Of a stretch of 64,000 nucleotides of DNA, positions 34,157 to 42,335 are shown one piece after another (positions within the stretch are counted from its first letter, which is position 1; each line of letters begins with the position of its first letter). The DNA is taken from the NCBI RefSeq assembly GCF_936928535.1, contig NZ_CAKZHY010000121.1:1-64000 (forward strand). Reading direction: 5' to 3'. This DNA is from an uncultured Bradyrhizobium sp. GTDB taxonomy: Bacteria; Pseudomonadota; Alphaproteobacteria; Rhizobiales; Xanthobacteraceae. A program made the position numbers and the translations under genes. The notes beneath the pieces were generated by a model. The model made no database searches. It saw only the letters and a program-made list of their open reading frames with translations, and had not been told where the DNA came from.

Positions 34157-35485
34157 ATGTCCCCGCCGCTCAACCGTATAAACAGCGACGAACGCCTGCC
34201 GGCGCAGGCCGATGTCGTGGTCATCGGCGGCGGCGTCATCGGCGTCTCCGCGGCCTATCATCTCGCCAAGAAGGGCCTCTCGGTCGCGCTGGTGGAGAAG
34301 GGCCATGTCGGCGGCGAACAGTCGAGCCGCAATTGGGGCTGGTGCCGTCAGCAGGGCCGCGCGCGTGAGGAGATCCCGCTGGCGCGCGAGGCGCTGCGGC
34401 TGTGGGAGGACATGCAGAACGACGCCGGCGTCGACGCCGGCTTCCGTCGTACCGGCGTCTTGTTCCTGACCAAGAACAAGGATGAGCTTGCGAGCTGGGA
34501 GCGCTGGGCAGCGGTCGCACGCGAGATGCAGGTGCATTCCACCGTGCTGACGCCGGCCGAGGTCGCCGAGCGCATGCCTGGAAATACCGACCAATGGGTC
34601 GGCGGCCTGCACACGCCGAGCGACGGCCGTGCCGAGCCGTCGATGGCAGTGCCTGCGCTGGCCATCGCTGCGCGCAAGCATGGCGTCACGCTTCATCAGG
34701 GCTGCGCCGCGCGCGGGCTGGAGACGACAGGCGGGCGCGTCAGCGCCGTCGTCACGGAGAAGGGCACCATCAGGACCCAGGCCGTGCTGCTGGCTGGTGG
34801 CGCGTGGTCGTCGCTGTTCTGCCGCCGCCATGGCATCGAATTACCGATCGGCCTTGTCAACGCCACGGCATGCCGGACCACGCCAGGCCCGGAGATCACG
34901 TCAGGCGCGCTCGGCACCGATCTCTATTGCATCCGCCGCCGCCTCGACGGCGGCTTCACGCTGGCGTTGCGCAACCGCGGCACGGTCGAGTTGTCGCCCG
35001 ACCTGTTCCGCTACGCACGCACCTTCTGGCCGACCTATCAGCATCGCAAGAACGGCTTGAAGCTGTCGTTCGGCAAATCGTTCTTCGACCAGATCATGCG
35101 CGGCACCAGCTGGAGCTTTGACAAGCCGTCGCCGTTCGAGACCGAACGCGTGCGCGATCCCGAACCCGACATGTCGCTGGTCACTGCGGCGCTGGCCTCG
35201 CTGATCAAGGCGAACCCAGAGCTGAAGGACATCGAGATCGCGGAAGCCTGGGGCGGCACCATCGACTGCACGCCGGATACGATCCCCGTGATCTCGCCAG
35301 TGGACGCGCTGCCGGGCTTCTTCCTCGCCACCGGCTTCTCCGGCCACGGTTTCGGTATCGGGCCCGCGGCCGGCAAGCTCGCCGCCGACATCGTGACCAA
35401 CGCAGCGCCGCTGGTCGATCCCGCCGCCTACAGCCACAAGCGCATGATCGACGGCCGGCGGCTCGCGCCGGTCAGCCCGTTCTGA
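34157..35485 (+). CDS. FAD-dependent amino-acid oxidoreductase (DAO family)
   Basis: A 442-aa flavoprotein. The dinucleotide motif GGGVIGVSAAYHLAKKG is at residues 24-40, and a conserved C-terminal motif ATGFSGHGFGIGPAAGK at about 400. The family oxidises D-amino acids, sarcosine or similar amines to keto acids. The SRNWGWCRQQGR segment near residue 59 is shared by a rhizobial subgroup. ATG 34157 is preceded by AGGAG. The next gene, a 2-hydroxyacid dehydrogenase, begins 7 nt later, so together they could turn an amino acid into a keto acid and then a hydroxyacid. Confidence 0.9.
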   Translation: MSPPLNRINSDERLPAQADVVVIGGGVIGVSAAYHLAKKGLSVALVEKGHVGGEQSSRNWGWCRQQGRAREEIPLAREALRLWEDMQNDAGVDAGFRRTGVLFLTKNKDELASWERWAAVAREMQVHSTVLTPAEVAERMPGNTDQWVGGLHTPSDGRAEPSMAVPALAIAARKHGVTLHQGCAARGLETTGGRVSAVVTEKGTIRTQAVLLAGGAWSSLFCRRHGIELPIGLVNATACRTTPGPEITSGALGTDLYCIRRRLDGGFTLALRNRGTVELSPDLFRYARTFWPTYQHRKNGLKLSFGKSFFDQIMRGTSWSFDKPSPFETERVRDPEPDMSLVTAALASLIKANPELKDIEIAEAWGGTIDCTPDTIPVISPVDALPGFFLATGFSGHGFGIGPAAGKLAADIVTNAAPLVDPAAYSHKRMIDGRRLAPVSPF

Positions 35486-35492
35486 GGCCCGC

Positions 35493-36419
35493 ATGACGGT
35501 TCTCTACAAGGCCAATCTGGTGCGCGGCGCGGAATGGGCGACCTTCTTCGCCGAGCGCGCGCCCGACATGCCGTTCCGGCTGTGGCCCGACGTCGGTGAT
35601 CCCACTGAGGTGCGCTATCTCGTCGCATGGGTGCCGCCGGATGATATCGCAGCGACGTTCCCCAATCTCGAGCTGGTCTTCTCGGTCGGTGCCGGGGTCG
35701 ACCAGTTCGACATCACAAAGCTGCCGTTGCATGTTCCGCTGGTTCGCATGCTGGACCCCGGCATTACCGAGACCATGGTCGAATACGTGACCATGGCGGT
35801 GCTGGCACTCCATCGCGACCTCCTGCACTTCATCGTCCAGCAGAAGCAGCAGGTCTGGCGCGAGATCCGGATCACGCCGGCCAGGCGCCGGCGCGTCGGT
35901 GTGATGGGCCTCGGCCAGCTCGGCCAGACCGTGCTTGAACGTCTGAAGGCGTTCGGGTTTCCGCTATCAGGCTGGAATCGCTCGCCGCGCGAGATCGAAG
36001 GCGTTACTTGCTACGCCGGTGCGGACGCCTTGCCGAAATTCCTCGCGCAGTCTGACATTCTCGTCTGCCTGCTACCGCTGACGGATGAGACTCGCGGCAT
36101 CCTCAACGCCGATTTGTTCGCGCGCCTGCCGCGCGGGGCGGCGCTCGTCAATGTCGGGCGTGGTCCGCATTTGATCGAGGCCGATTTCCTCGCGGCGCTC
36201 GACAGCGGCGCGCTGTCAGGTGCGGTGCTCGATGTCACCGATCCCGAGCCGTTGCCGGCAGGCCATCCATTCTGGAGCCACCCGCGCATCCTGCTGACGC
36301 CGCACAACGCGAGCATGACCAGCCCGGACAGTGGCGTCGATTTCGTGCTCGAAATCATCGCACGACACCGGCGCGGCGAGGCACTGCCGGGCCTGGTCGA
36401 TCGCACGCGTGGTTACTGA
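35493..36419 (+). CDS. 2-hydroxyacid dehydrogenase, GhrA-like
   Basis: A 308-aa NAD(P)-dependent reductase of the glyoxylate/hydroxypyruvate reductase A type. The Rossmann motif GLGQLGQ is near residue 138, and the catalytic Arg (NVGRGPHLIE, about 230), Glu (DPEPLP, about 250) and His (LTPHNAS, about 273) are all present. It is in an apparent two-gene operon with the amino-acid oxidoreductase. The start at 35493 has GAGG a few bases upstream. Confidence 0.9.
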   Translation: MTVLYKANLVRGAEWATFFAERAPDMPFRLWPDVGDPTEVRYLVAWVPPDDIAATFPNLELVFSVGAGVDQFDITKLPLHVPLVRMLDPGITETMVEYVTMAVLALHRDLLHFIVQQKQQVWREIRITPARRRRVGVMGLGQLGQTVLERLKAFGFPLSGWNRSPREIEGVTCYAGADALPKFLAQSDILVCLLPLTDETRGILNADLFARLPRGAALVNVGRGPHLIEADFLAALDSGALSGAVLDVTDPEPLPAGHPFWSHPRILLTPHNASMTSPDSGVDFVLEIIARHRRGEALPGLVDRTRGY

Positions 36420-36433
36420 GCCGATCGCGCGCC

Positions 36434-37657
36434 TTACGAATTCACGTGCACGAAATCCCGCAGCAGCGGATAGATCTCGTTGTTCCAGCGCTTGCCGGAG
36501 AACACGCCGTAATGGCCGACGCCGGCCTGCATGTGATGGACGCGGCGATAGGCGCGCACGCCGGTGCAGAGGTCTTGCGCAGCTAAGGTCTGGCCGATCG
36601 AGCAGATGTCGTCTTTCTCGCCTTCGACCGTCATCAGCCCCATGCGACCGACGGCCCTGGTGTCGACGGGGCGGCCGCGATGCATCAGCTTGCCTAGCGG
36701 CAAGAGGTGCTCCTGGAACACGTCGCGCACGGTCTCGATGTAGAACTCGGCCGGCAGATCCATCACCGCGAAATACTCGTCGTAGAAGGTCTTGATGCTC
36801 GCCGCCTTCTCCTTCTCGCCCTTGGCGATGTGGTTGGCGAGGTCCATGTGCTGCTTGATGTGGCGCTCGAGATTCATCGAGACGAACGCCGTGAGCTGCA
36901 CGAAGCCGGGATAGACTTTCCGGAATGCGCCGCGGCACTGCACCGGCACGTAGTTGATCAAATTGCGCTCGAACCATTCGATCGGCTTGCTCTTGGCGAA
37001 TTCGTTGACCTTGGTCGGCTGGATCCGCGTGTCGATCGGCCCCGCCATCAGCGTCAGCGTTGCCGGGCGCGAGGGATGATTGCCCTCGCACATGATCGCG
37101 GCGGCTGCGAGCGCCGAGACCGAGGGCTGGCAGATCGCGACCATGTGCGGGCGCGGGCCGAGCTGGCCGAGGAAGTCGATCAGATGTTCGGTGTAGTCGT
37201 CGAGCCCGAAGCGGCCTTCGCTGCGCGGAATGTCGCGCGGATTGTGCCAGTCGGTGATGTAGACGTCGTGGTCCTGCAGCAGTGTCTTCACGGTGCCGCG
37301 GAGCAGCGTGGCGAAATGGCCGGACATCGGCGCCACCAGCAGCATGCGCGGTTGATCGCTCACACCGTCCTTCTTGAAATGCAGCAGCGAGCCGAATGGC
37401 GTCGCATAGGCGATCTCCTCGGTCACGCCGACCTCGCGATTGCCGATCATTACGCTGTCGATGCCGTAGGCCGGGCGGTCATAGGTAAGGGTGGAGCGCG
37501 AGATCAGCTCCAGCGCCGCCGAGAGCCGGCCGACCACCTGGTCCGACATCCCCTGCGGCACCAGATTGAGGAATCTGAGCGCGGACGAGGCGCCCGCCCG
37601 AAACGGTGCCGTCAAATCCATCTGGTTCTGAAAAGCCTGATAATACATCGACATCAT
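36434..37657 (-). CDS. phaZ: intracellular polyhydroxyalkanoate depolymerase
   Basis: A 407-aa enzyme of the intracellular PHB depolymerase family that degrades native storage granules during carbon shortage. The nucleophile is a cysteine, Cys176 in AICQPSVSAL, replacing the serine of a normal lipase box, as known for PhaZa1. The C-terminal motif GVGHYGVFSGKRW contains the catalytic His. ATG 37657 has AGGCGAG nine bases upstream, while ATG 37654 and 37648 are alternatives. It is divergent from a GST gene and converges on the GhrA-like gene. Confidence 0.93.
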   Translation of the reverse strand: MMSMYYQAFQNQMDLTAPFRAGASSALRFLNLVPQGMSDQVVGRLSAALELISRSTLTYDRPAYGIDSVMIGNREVGVTEEIAYATPFGSLLHFKKDGVSDQPRMLLVAPMSGHFATLLRGTVKTLLQDHDVYITDWHNPRDIPRSEGRFGLDDYTEHLIDFLGQLGPRPHMVAICQPSVSALAAAAIMCEGNHPSRPATLTLMAGPIDTRIQPTKVNEFAKSKPIEWFERNLINYVPVQCRGAFRKVYPGFVQLTAFVSMNLERHIKQHMDLANHIAKGEKEKAASIKTFYDEYFAVMDLPAEFYIETVRDVFQEHLLPLGKLMHRGRPVDTRAVGRMGLMTVEGEKDDICSIGQTLAAQDLCTGVRAYRRVHHMQAGVGHYGVFSGKRWNNEIYPLLRDFVHVNS

Positions 37658-37778
37658 ACTGAAGCGCTCGCCTGTCCGCTGCTGCCATGCAATATCGGAG
37701 CCAGACGAGAGAGGGCCGCCGTTCGAATTGGCACGTCGCTTGCTGCGTGTTTGGCCGGAAACGTGAGGGAAGGGCCCT

Positions 37779-38435
37779 ATGGCGAAGGCGACACTGACCA
37801 TCAGCAGCAAGAACTATTCGTCCTGGTCGCTGCGTGGCTGGCTGCTGACGAAGTTTTCGGGGCTTGATTTCGAGGAGATCATCACCGCGCCCGATGACGC
37901 ATCGGCGCGCGCTGAAATCCTGTTGCTGTCGTCCTCGATCCTGGTGCCCTGCCTGCGGCACGAGGGCGCGACGGTCTGGGATACGCTGGCCATCGCCGAA
38001 TATCTCAATGAGGTGATGCCATCAGCCGGGCTGCTGCCTGATGATCGCGTCCAGCGTGCGCATTGCCGCTCGATCTCGGGCGAAATCCATTCCGGCTTCA
38101 CGACGCTGCGCGCCTCGTTGCCGGTGAACCTGAAGGGGCACTTCCCCGGCTTCAAGATCTGGTCGCGCGCGCAGGCCGACATCGACCGCGTCTGGTTCAT
38201 CTGGCACGACTGCCTGGCGAAGTCAGGCGGCCCGTTCCTGTTCGGCGAGAAGCGCACCATGGCGGATGCGATGTACGCCCCCGTGGTGACGCGCTTCGTC
38301 ACCTACGACGTCAAGCTCGAGCCTGACCTGAAGGCCTATGCCGACACCATCATGGGCATGGACGAGATGAAGGAATGGATCGCAGCGGCAAAGGATGAGC
38401 CGGCCGAGATCGAGGAACTCGAGGTCGAATATTAG
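37779..38435 (+). CDS. glutathione S-transferase family protein
   Basis: A 218-aa protein with a thioredoxin-like N-terminal domain that starts LTISSKNYSSWSLRGWLL, resembling the maleylacetoacetate isomerase / zeta-like type SSxSxR motif. SSSILVPCL (about 50-58) supplies the cis-proline and DTLAIAEYL the glutathione gamma-glutamyl site. The C-terminal helical domain includes FLFGEKRTMADAMYAPV. Start at ATG 37779, 121 bp from the divergent phaZ start. The substrate is unknown. Confidence 0.9.
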   Translation: MAKATLTISSKNYSSWSLRGWLLTKFSGLDFEEIITAPDDASARAEILLLSSSILVPCLRHEGATVWDTLAIAEYLNEVMPSAGLLPDDRVQRAHCRSISGEIHSGFTTLRASLPVNLKGHFPGFKIWSRAQADIDRVWFIWHDCLAKSGGPFLFGEKRTMADAMYAPVVTRFVTYDVKLEPDLKAYADTIMGMDEMKEWIAAAKDEPAEIEELEVEY

Positions 38436-38650
38436 GCAGCGCCGGGCGGTTTGCCTGATTCCGGAGCGGACGTGGCCAGCGTCCCTCGCCGACCTCTATG
38501 TCTTTGCAAATATTAACCTTTGACGTCGGTATCGAGAGCGGCGATTTCATGCGCTGCGCAGATCTTGTGCGTGCCGACGCGGCGATGCCGACATCTAGCC
38601 GTGAACAGCCGCGTACGGAGCCATCAGGCTGATTCGGACGTGGTTCGTTC

Positions 38651-38687
38651 GGGCCGCGTTCCGTTCGTTAAAAGTGGAGCGCGGCCC
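38651..38687 (-). terminator. hairpin, possible terminator of the 38714 gene
   Basis: Arms GGGCCGCGTTCC (38651-38662) and GGAGCGCGGCCC (38676-38687) pair over 12 bp with one non-Watson-Crick position and a 13-base loop. It is 27 bp past the stop of the minus-strand gene. No clear U run follows. The rest of the 278-bp gap (38436-38713) shows nothing further. Confidence 0.4.
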
Positions 38688-38713
38688 CGTTGCATTTTGA
38701 GACAGACGCGTCG

Positions 38714-38938
38714 TCAGGCCGCGCCGGAATGCTTCACGCGCGGCACGCGCCAACCGATGACGGTGGCTTCCACCGGGACGCCGGCCGCGTGGTTTTGCCA
38801 GCGGCCCTCGACATAGCGGCAGGCAAAGGGCAGCTGGTACGTCCCGCTATGGTCCTCACACAGCACTTCGACCGGCAAGCCAGGCGGCGGTTCTCCGGCG
38901 CCATCGAATTCCGCCAGACGTCTATCGCGCGTTGCCAT
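38714..38938 (-). CDS. small conserved hypothetical protein
   Basis: A 74-aa soluble protein (MATRDRRLAEFDGAG at the start) with a single probable beta-rich domain and a CEDHSGTYQLPFACRYVEGRW middle part containing two cysteines. No domain is recognised. The ATG is preceded by AGGGGAG at eight bases, which supports real translation, and a 69-aa frame on the same strand is a shadow. It stands alone. Confidence 0.65.
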   Translation of the reverse strand: MATRDRRLAEFDGAGEPPPGLPVEVLCEDHSGTYQLPFACRYVEGRWQNHAAGVPVEATVIGWRVPRVKHSGAA

Positions 38939-39124
38939 TCCAAAAATCTCCCCTAAGCAAAGCCGCGGAAGGAGCGCCCAACTTCTTCCGCGCGCGGTTC
39001 AATGTTCCCCGTCCAAAGGGAACATGCCAAGCTCAACGCGAGAATGCGGTGCGAGTGTGGTAGCCTCCCGCGGCTCTGCGCAATCGGCGCACATTGCCGT
39101 GATCGATTTTAATGAGGAACCTTG

Positions 39125-39478
39125 ATGCTGCGCCGGATCGCTCCTGTTTGCTTCGCCATGTTACCGCTCGTCGCGCACACAGAGGTGGCGGCGCAGGACG
39201 TTCCCGGCATCGAGATCTGCACCGTCGAGAAGACCATGGAGCGGCGCACCAGCTGCCTGCAGAGCAATGTCGATTTCCTGCAGAAGACCATCACCAAGCT
39301 TAATCTCGATCATCAGCAGAAGATCGATGCGGCCAACCGCCAAATCGATGCGTTGAAGGTGACGCTCGCCGGCCTGCAGAAGACCATTGGCGATCTCCAG
39401 GCCGCACAGGCGAAGCAGGCTGAGGATTTGAAGAAGAAGCAGGACGCGCCGCCGCCGAAGGATGCGAAGGACAAGTGA
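39125..39478 (+). CDS. small exported coiled-coil protein
   Basis: A 117-aa protein with an N-terminal signal peptide (cleavage near TEVAAQD, residue 23). The mature part has two cysteines (ICTVEK and SCLQ) and then a long heptad-rich coiled coil (about residues 45-95, LNLDHQQKIDAANRQIDALK), ending in a Lys/Pro-rich tail. A TTG at 39122 also begins the frame, but ATG is the better start. Its function is unknown. A periplasmic or envelope structural role is a guess. Followed at once by a palindromic repeat. Confidence 0.75.
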   Translation: MLRRIAPVCFAMLPLVAHTEVAAQDVPGIEICTVEKTMERRTSCLQSNVDFLQKTITKLNLDHQQKIDAANRQIDALKVTLAGLQKTIGDLQAAQAKQAEDLKKKQDAPPPKDAKDK

Positions 39479-39481
39479 GAA

Positions 39482-39571
39482 CGTAGGGTGGATTAGCGCA
39501 GCATAATCCACCTCGTTGGTCTCCGCGACGGGAAAGGTGGTGGATTACGCCTTCGGTTAATCCACCCTACG
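39482..39571. repeat. palindromic repeat, variant of family 2
   Basis: Outer arms CGTAGGGTGGATTA and TAATCCACCCTACG pair perfectly over 14 bp, and inner arms include TAATCCACC / GGTGGATTA. The outer eight bases match the family at 11007 and 44055. Confidence 0.88.
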
Positions 39572-39664
39572 ATTGCAGCGTTCGCGGCTCGACCGCAATC
39601 CCGATCAAGCGAGGCGCGCGGTGACAGCGCTTCATCGTCCCGCTTCGAATGAGAGCCTTGACCC

Positions 39665-40510
39665 ATGAACCCGGCCCAGCGCGCACTCTGGTACATCGAA
39701 AGCCATCTGGCTGAGCCGATGACGCTCGACGAGATCGCTGCGATCGGAGGCGTGTCGCGGTTCCACATGGTGCGCGCGTTTGCCGCAGCCACCGGTTTTC
39801 CGGTGATGCGCTACGTGCGGGCGCGACGGCTGAGCGAGGCGGCGCGAAGTCTTGCCAAGGGCGCGCCGGACATTCTCAGCGTTGCGCTGGAGGCGGATTA
39901 CGGCTCGCACGAAGCATTCACCCGCGCATTTCGCGACCGGTTCGGCGCCACGCCCGAAGCGATCAGGGCCGCGGCATGCACCCACCAGCTCAACCTTCAG
40001 GAGCCGATCCTCATGGACTCCACGCGATCAGACAGCCTCAAAGCCCCGCGTTTCGAATCCGCCAAGGCCTTCCTCGTTGCGGGGATCGCCGAACGCATCT
40101 CCTGCGACAACGGCGCGATCATCCCGGGCATGTGGGCCCGCTTCCACCAGGAGCTCGCCGACATTCCCGCGCGTATCGGGCAAAGCAAAGATCAAGTCGC
40201 CTACGGCGTCTGCTGCAACGGCGATGATTCCGGCAATTTCGATTATATCGCCGGCGTCGAGGTCAGCGATTTCTCCGATCTTGCGCGCCGCTTCGGCCGT
40301 ATCCGCATCCCCGAGCAGCGCTACGCGGTGTTCACTCACACCGACCACGTCGCCTCGATCCGCCGCACCGTCAACGCGATCTGGAATCAATGGCTGCCAT
40401 CCTCGGGCTGCAAGGCCGAGGATGCGCCGAACTTCGAGCGCTACGACGAAAAGTTCGATCCCGTGACGGGCAATGGCGGCTTCGAGATTTGGATACCAGT
40501 GCGGGGGTAG
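39665..40510 (+). CDS. AraC-family regulator with GyrI-like effector domain
   Basis: A 281-aa Rob-type regulator. The double helix-turn-helix is N-terminal (about residues 5-105; SRFHMVRAFAAATGFPVMRYV, then HEAFTRAFRDRFGATPEAIR), and a GyrI-like small-molecule-binding domain follows (about 125-280, ending GGFEIWIPVRG). The order is the reverse of most AraC proteins and matches Rob/BmrR-like multidrug sensors. No obvious target lies beside it; the closest gene downstream is an SMP-30 lactonase on the same strand. Confidence 0.92.
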   Translation: MNPAQRALWYIESHLAEPMTLDEIAAIGGVSRFHMVRAFAAATGFPVMRYVRARRLSEAARSLAKGAPDILSVALEADYGSHEAFTRAFRDRFGATPEAIRAAACTHQLNLQEPILMDSTRSDSLKAPRFESAKAFLVAGIAERISCDNGAIIPGMWARFHQELADIPARIGQSKDQVAYGVCCNGDDSGNFDYIAGVEVSDFSDLARRFGRIRIPEQRYAVFTHTDHVASIRRTVNAIWNQWLPSSGCKAEDAPNFERYDEKFDPVTGNGGFEIWIPVRG

Positions 40511-40644
40511 CGCGCAACGCAGCATTGCGCCCGCTTGCTTGGCAAGGGGGACCTACTTTGTCATAACCGCTGGCAAAACTTGCCAGCGGGGCCCGTGCCG
40601 GACATCCCTAGCAAGCCATAACAAGCAGCCCGGAGGGTCCCGCC

Positions 40645-41571
40645 ATGTCCAACATCCGCGTCATCGCCACCGACCTTGAATTTCCCGAAGGGCCGGTCGT
40701 GATGCCGGATGGTTCGGTGGTGCTGGTGGAAATCCGCGGCCAGCGCCTGACCCGCGTTTACCCCGATGGCCGCAAGGAGATCGTCGCCAAGGTCCCGGGC
40801 GGCCCGAATGGCGCCGCGCTCGGTCCAGACGGAAAAATCTACATCTGCAACAATGGCGGCTTCTCCTGGATCCCCACTGGCAAGATGATCATGCCGGGCC
40901 CGCAGCCCGAGGACTATCTCGGCGGCTCGATCCAGCGCGTCGATCTGCACACGGGCAAGGTCGAGACCGTCGTGACCAAATGTGGCGAGCACGATCTGCG
41001 CGGGCCGAACGATCTCGTGTTCGACAGGCATGGTGGCCTGTGGTTCTCCGATCTCGGCAAGCGCCGTCCCCGCGAGATGGATGTCGGCGGTATGTATTAC
41101 CTCAAGCCCGGCATGACCGAGATCGTCGAAATCCTGCACGGCGTGCTGCCGGCCAATGGCATTGGTCTGTCGCCCGACGAAAACACGGTCTACATCGCGG
41201 AGACGCCGACGGCGCGGCTCTGGGCCTACGAGCTCTCCGCGCCCGGCGTGCTCAAGCCGCGCGAGGTGATCTATCGCGGCGAGCGGGGAAAACCGATCTG
41301 CGGCCTCGGCGGCTACCAGATGTTCGACTCGCTCGCGGTCGAGGCAAACGGCAATGTCTGCGTCGCCACCCTCGTTTCCGGCTGCATCTCGGTGATCGCG
41401 CCTGACGGCACCCTGGTCGAGCAGGTCCCGACCGGTGACCGCGTCACCACCAACATCGCCTTCGGCGGCCCCGAGCTGAAGACCGCCTACATCACACTGT
41501 CCGGCAAGGGCGAGCTCGTCGCCATGGACTGGCCACGCGGCGGTTTGCCGTTGAATTTTCTGAATAAGTGA
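40645..41571 (+). CDS. SMP-30/gluconolactonase family protein
   Basis: A 308-aa six-bladed beta-propeller of the SMP-30/gluconolactonase/LRE family. Metal-ligand Glu15 in LEFPEGPVV is in place, as are the GPNDLVFD and NGIGLSPDENTVYIAET blocks. It probably opens a sugar lactone or hydrolyses a related ester in the cytoplasm. No signal peptide is present. ATG 40645 is preceded by GGAGGG. Confidence 0.88.
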   Translation: MSNIRVIATDLEFPEGPVVMPDGSVVLVEIRGQRLTRVYPDGRKEIVAKVPGGPNGAALGPDGKIYICNNGGFSWIPTGKMIMPGPQPEDYLGGSIQRVDLHTGKVETVVTKCGEHDLRGPNDLVFDRHGGLWFSDLGKRRPREMDVGGMYYLKPGMTEIVEILHGVLPANGIGLSPDENTVYIAETPTARLWAYELSAPGVLKPREVIYRGERGKPICGLGGYQMFDSLAVEANGNVCVATLVSGCISVIAPDGTLVEQVPTGDRVTTNIAFGGPELKTAYITLSGKGELVAMDWPRGGLPLNFLNK

Positions 41572-41594
41572 ATGTAGATGGCCTACACATTCCG

Positions 41595-41705
41595 CCGTCA
41601 TTCCGGGATGCGTGCGCAAGCACGCAGGCTCGGAATCCATTGGGCCACAGAGTTTGTGGCTGAATGGATTCCGGGTTCGCGACTGCGTCGCGCCCGGAAT
41701 GACGG
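41595..41705. repeat. palindromic intergenic repeat, family 3, copy B
   Basis: Outer arms CCGTCATTCCGGG and CCCGGAATGACGG, inner arms GAATCCATT / AATGGATTC, spanning 111 bp between the lactonase and acetyltransferase genes. Confidence 0.9.
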
Positions 41706-41725
41706 TGGTCATTATGGAGCGAACA

Positions 41726-42319
41726 ATGCCCTGGCCTGAACCCATCACCCTGCGCGGACAGCACGCCCGTCTCGAACCGCTGTCGAAAGCACATCTCCCC
41801 GGGCTGACCGAGGCCGTGAAGGACGGCGAGCTTTCAAAGCTGTGGTACACGGCGATCCCGCTGCCGGAGAACATGGGCAAGGAGATCGACCGCCGCTTGG
41901 GCCTCCAGGCCGCGGGCTCAATGCTGCCGTTCACCGTGTTCGATGCCGGCGGCAATATCGTCGGCATGACCACCTACATGAACATCGATGCCAACAACCG
42001 CCGGGTCGAGATTGGTTCGACCTGGTACGGCAAGAGCGCCCAGCGCGGCCCGCTCAACACGCAGTGCAAGCTCTTGCTGCTCACCCACGCCTTCGAGACG
42101 CTGAACTGCATCGCGGTGGAATTCCGCACGCATTTCTTCAACCACCAGAGCCGCCGCGCCATCGAGCGCCTCGGCGCCAAGCAGGACGGCATTTTGCGCA
42201 GCCACCAGGTCGCGCCGAACGGCACGCTGCGCGACACCGTCGTGTACAGCATCACCGCCGCCGAATGGCCGACGGTGAAGGCGCATCTGGAATATCAACT
42301 CAACGAAAAGCCGCGCTAG
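41726..42319 (+). CDS. GNAT-family acetyltransferase
   Basis: A 197-aa N-acetyltransferase of the RimJ/RimL-like kind. The N-terminal ITLRGQHARLEPLSKAHL and the C-terminal block with SRRAIERLGAKQDGILR (acetyl-CoA site near 140-160) are typical. ATG 41726 has GGAG seven bases upstream; ATG 41714 four codons earlier is possible. The open frame continues back through the repeat at 41595 and should not be read there. The substrate (an amine or a protein N-terminus) is unknown. The GMC gene starts 16 nt after its stop. Confidence 0.88.
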   Translation: MPWPEPITLRGQHARLEPLSKAHLPGLTEAVKDGELSKLWYTAIPLPENMGKEIDRRLGLQAAGSMLPFTVFDAGGNIVGMTTYMNIDANNRRVEIGSTWYGKSAQRGPLNTQCKLLLLTHAFETLNCIAVEFRTHFFNHQSRRAIERLGAKQDGILRSHQVAPNGTLRDTVVYSITAAEWPTVKAHLEYQLNEKPR

Positions 42320-42335
42320 GGGCGGCCGAGGCACC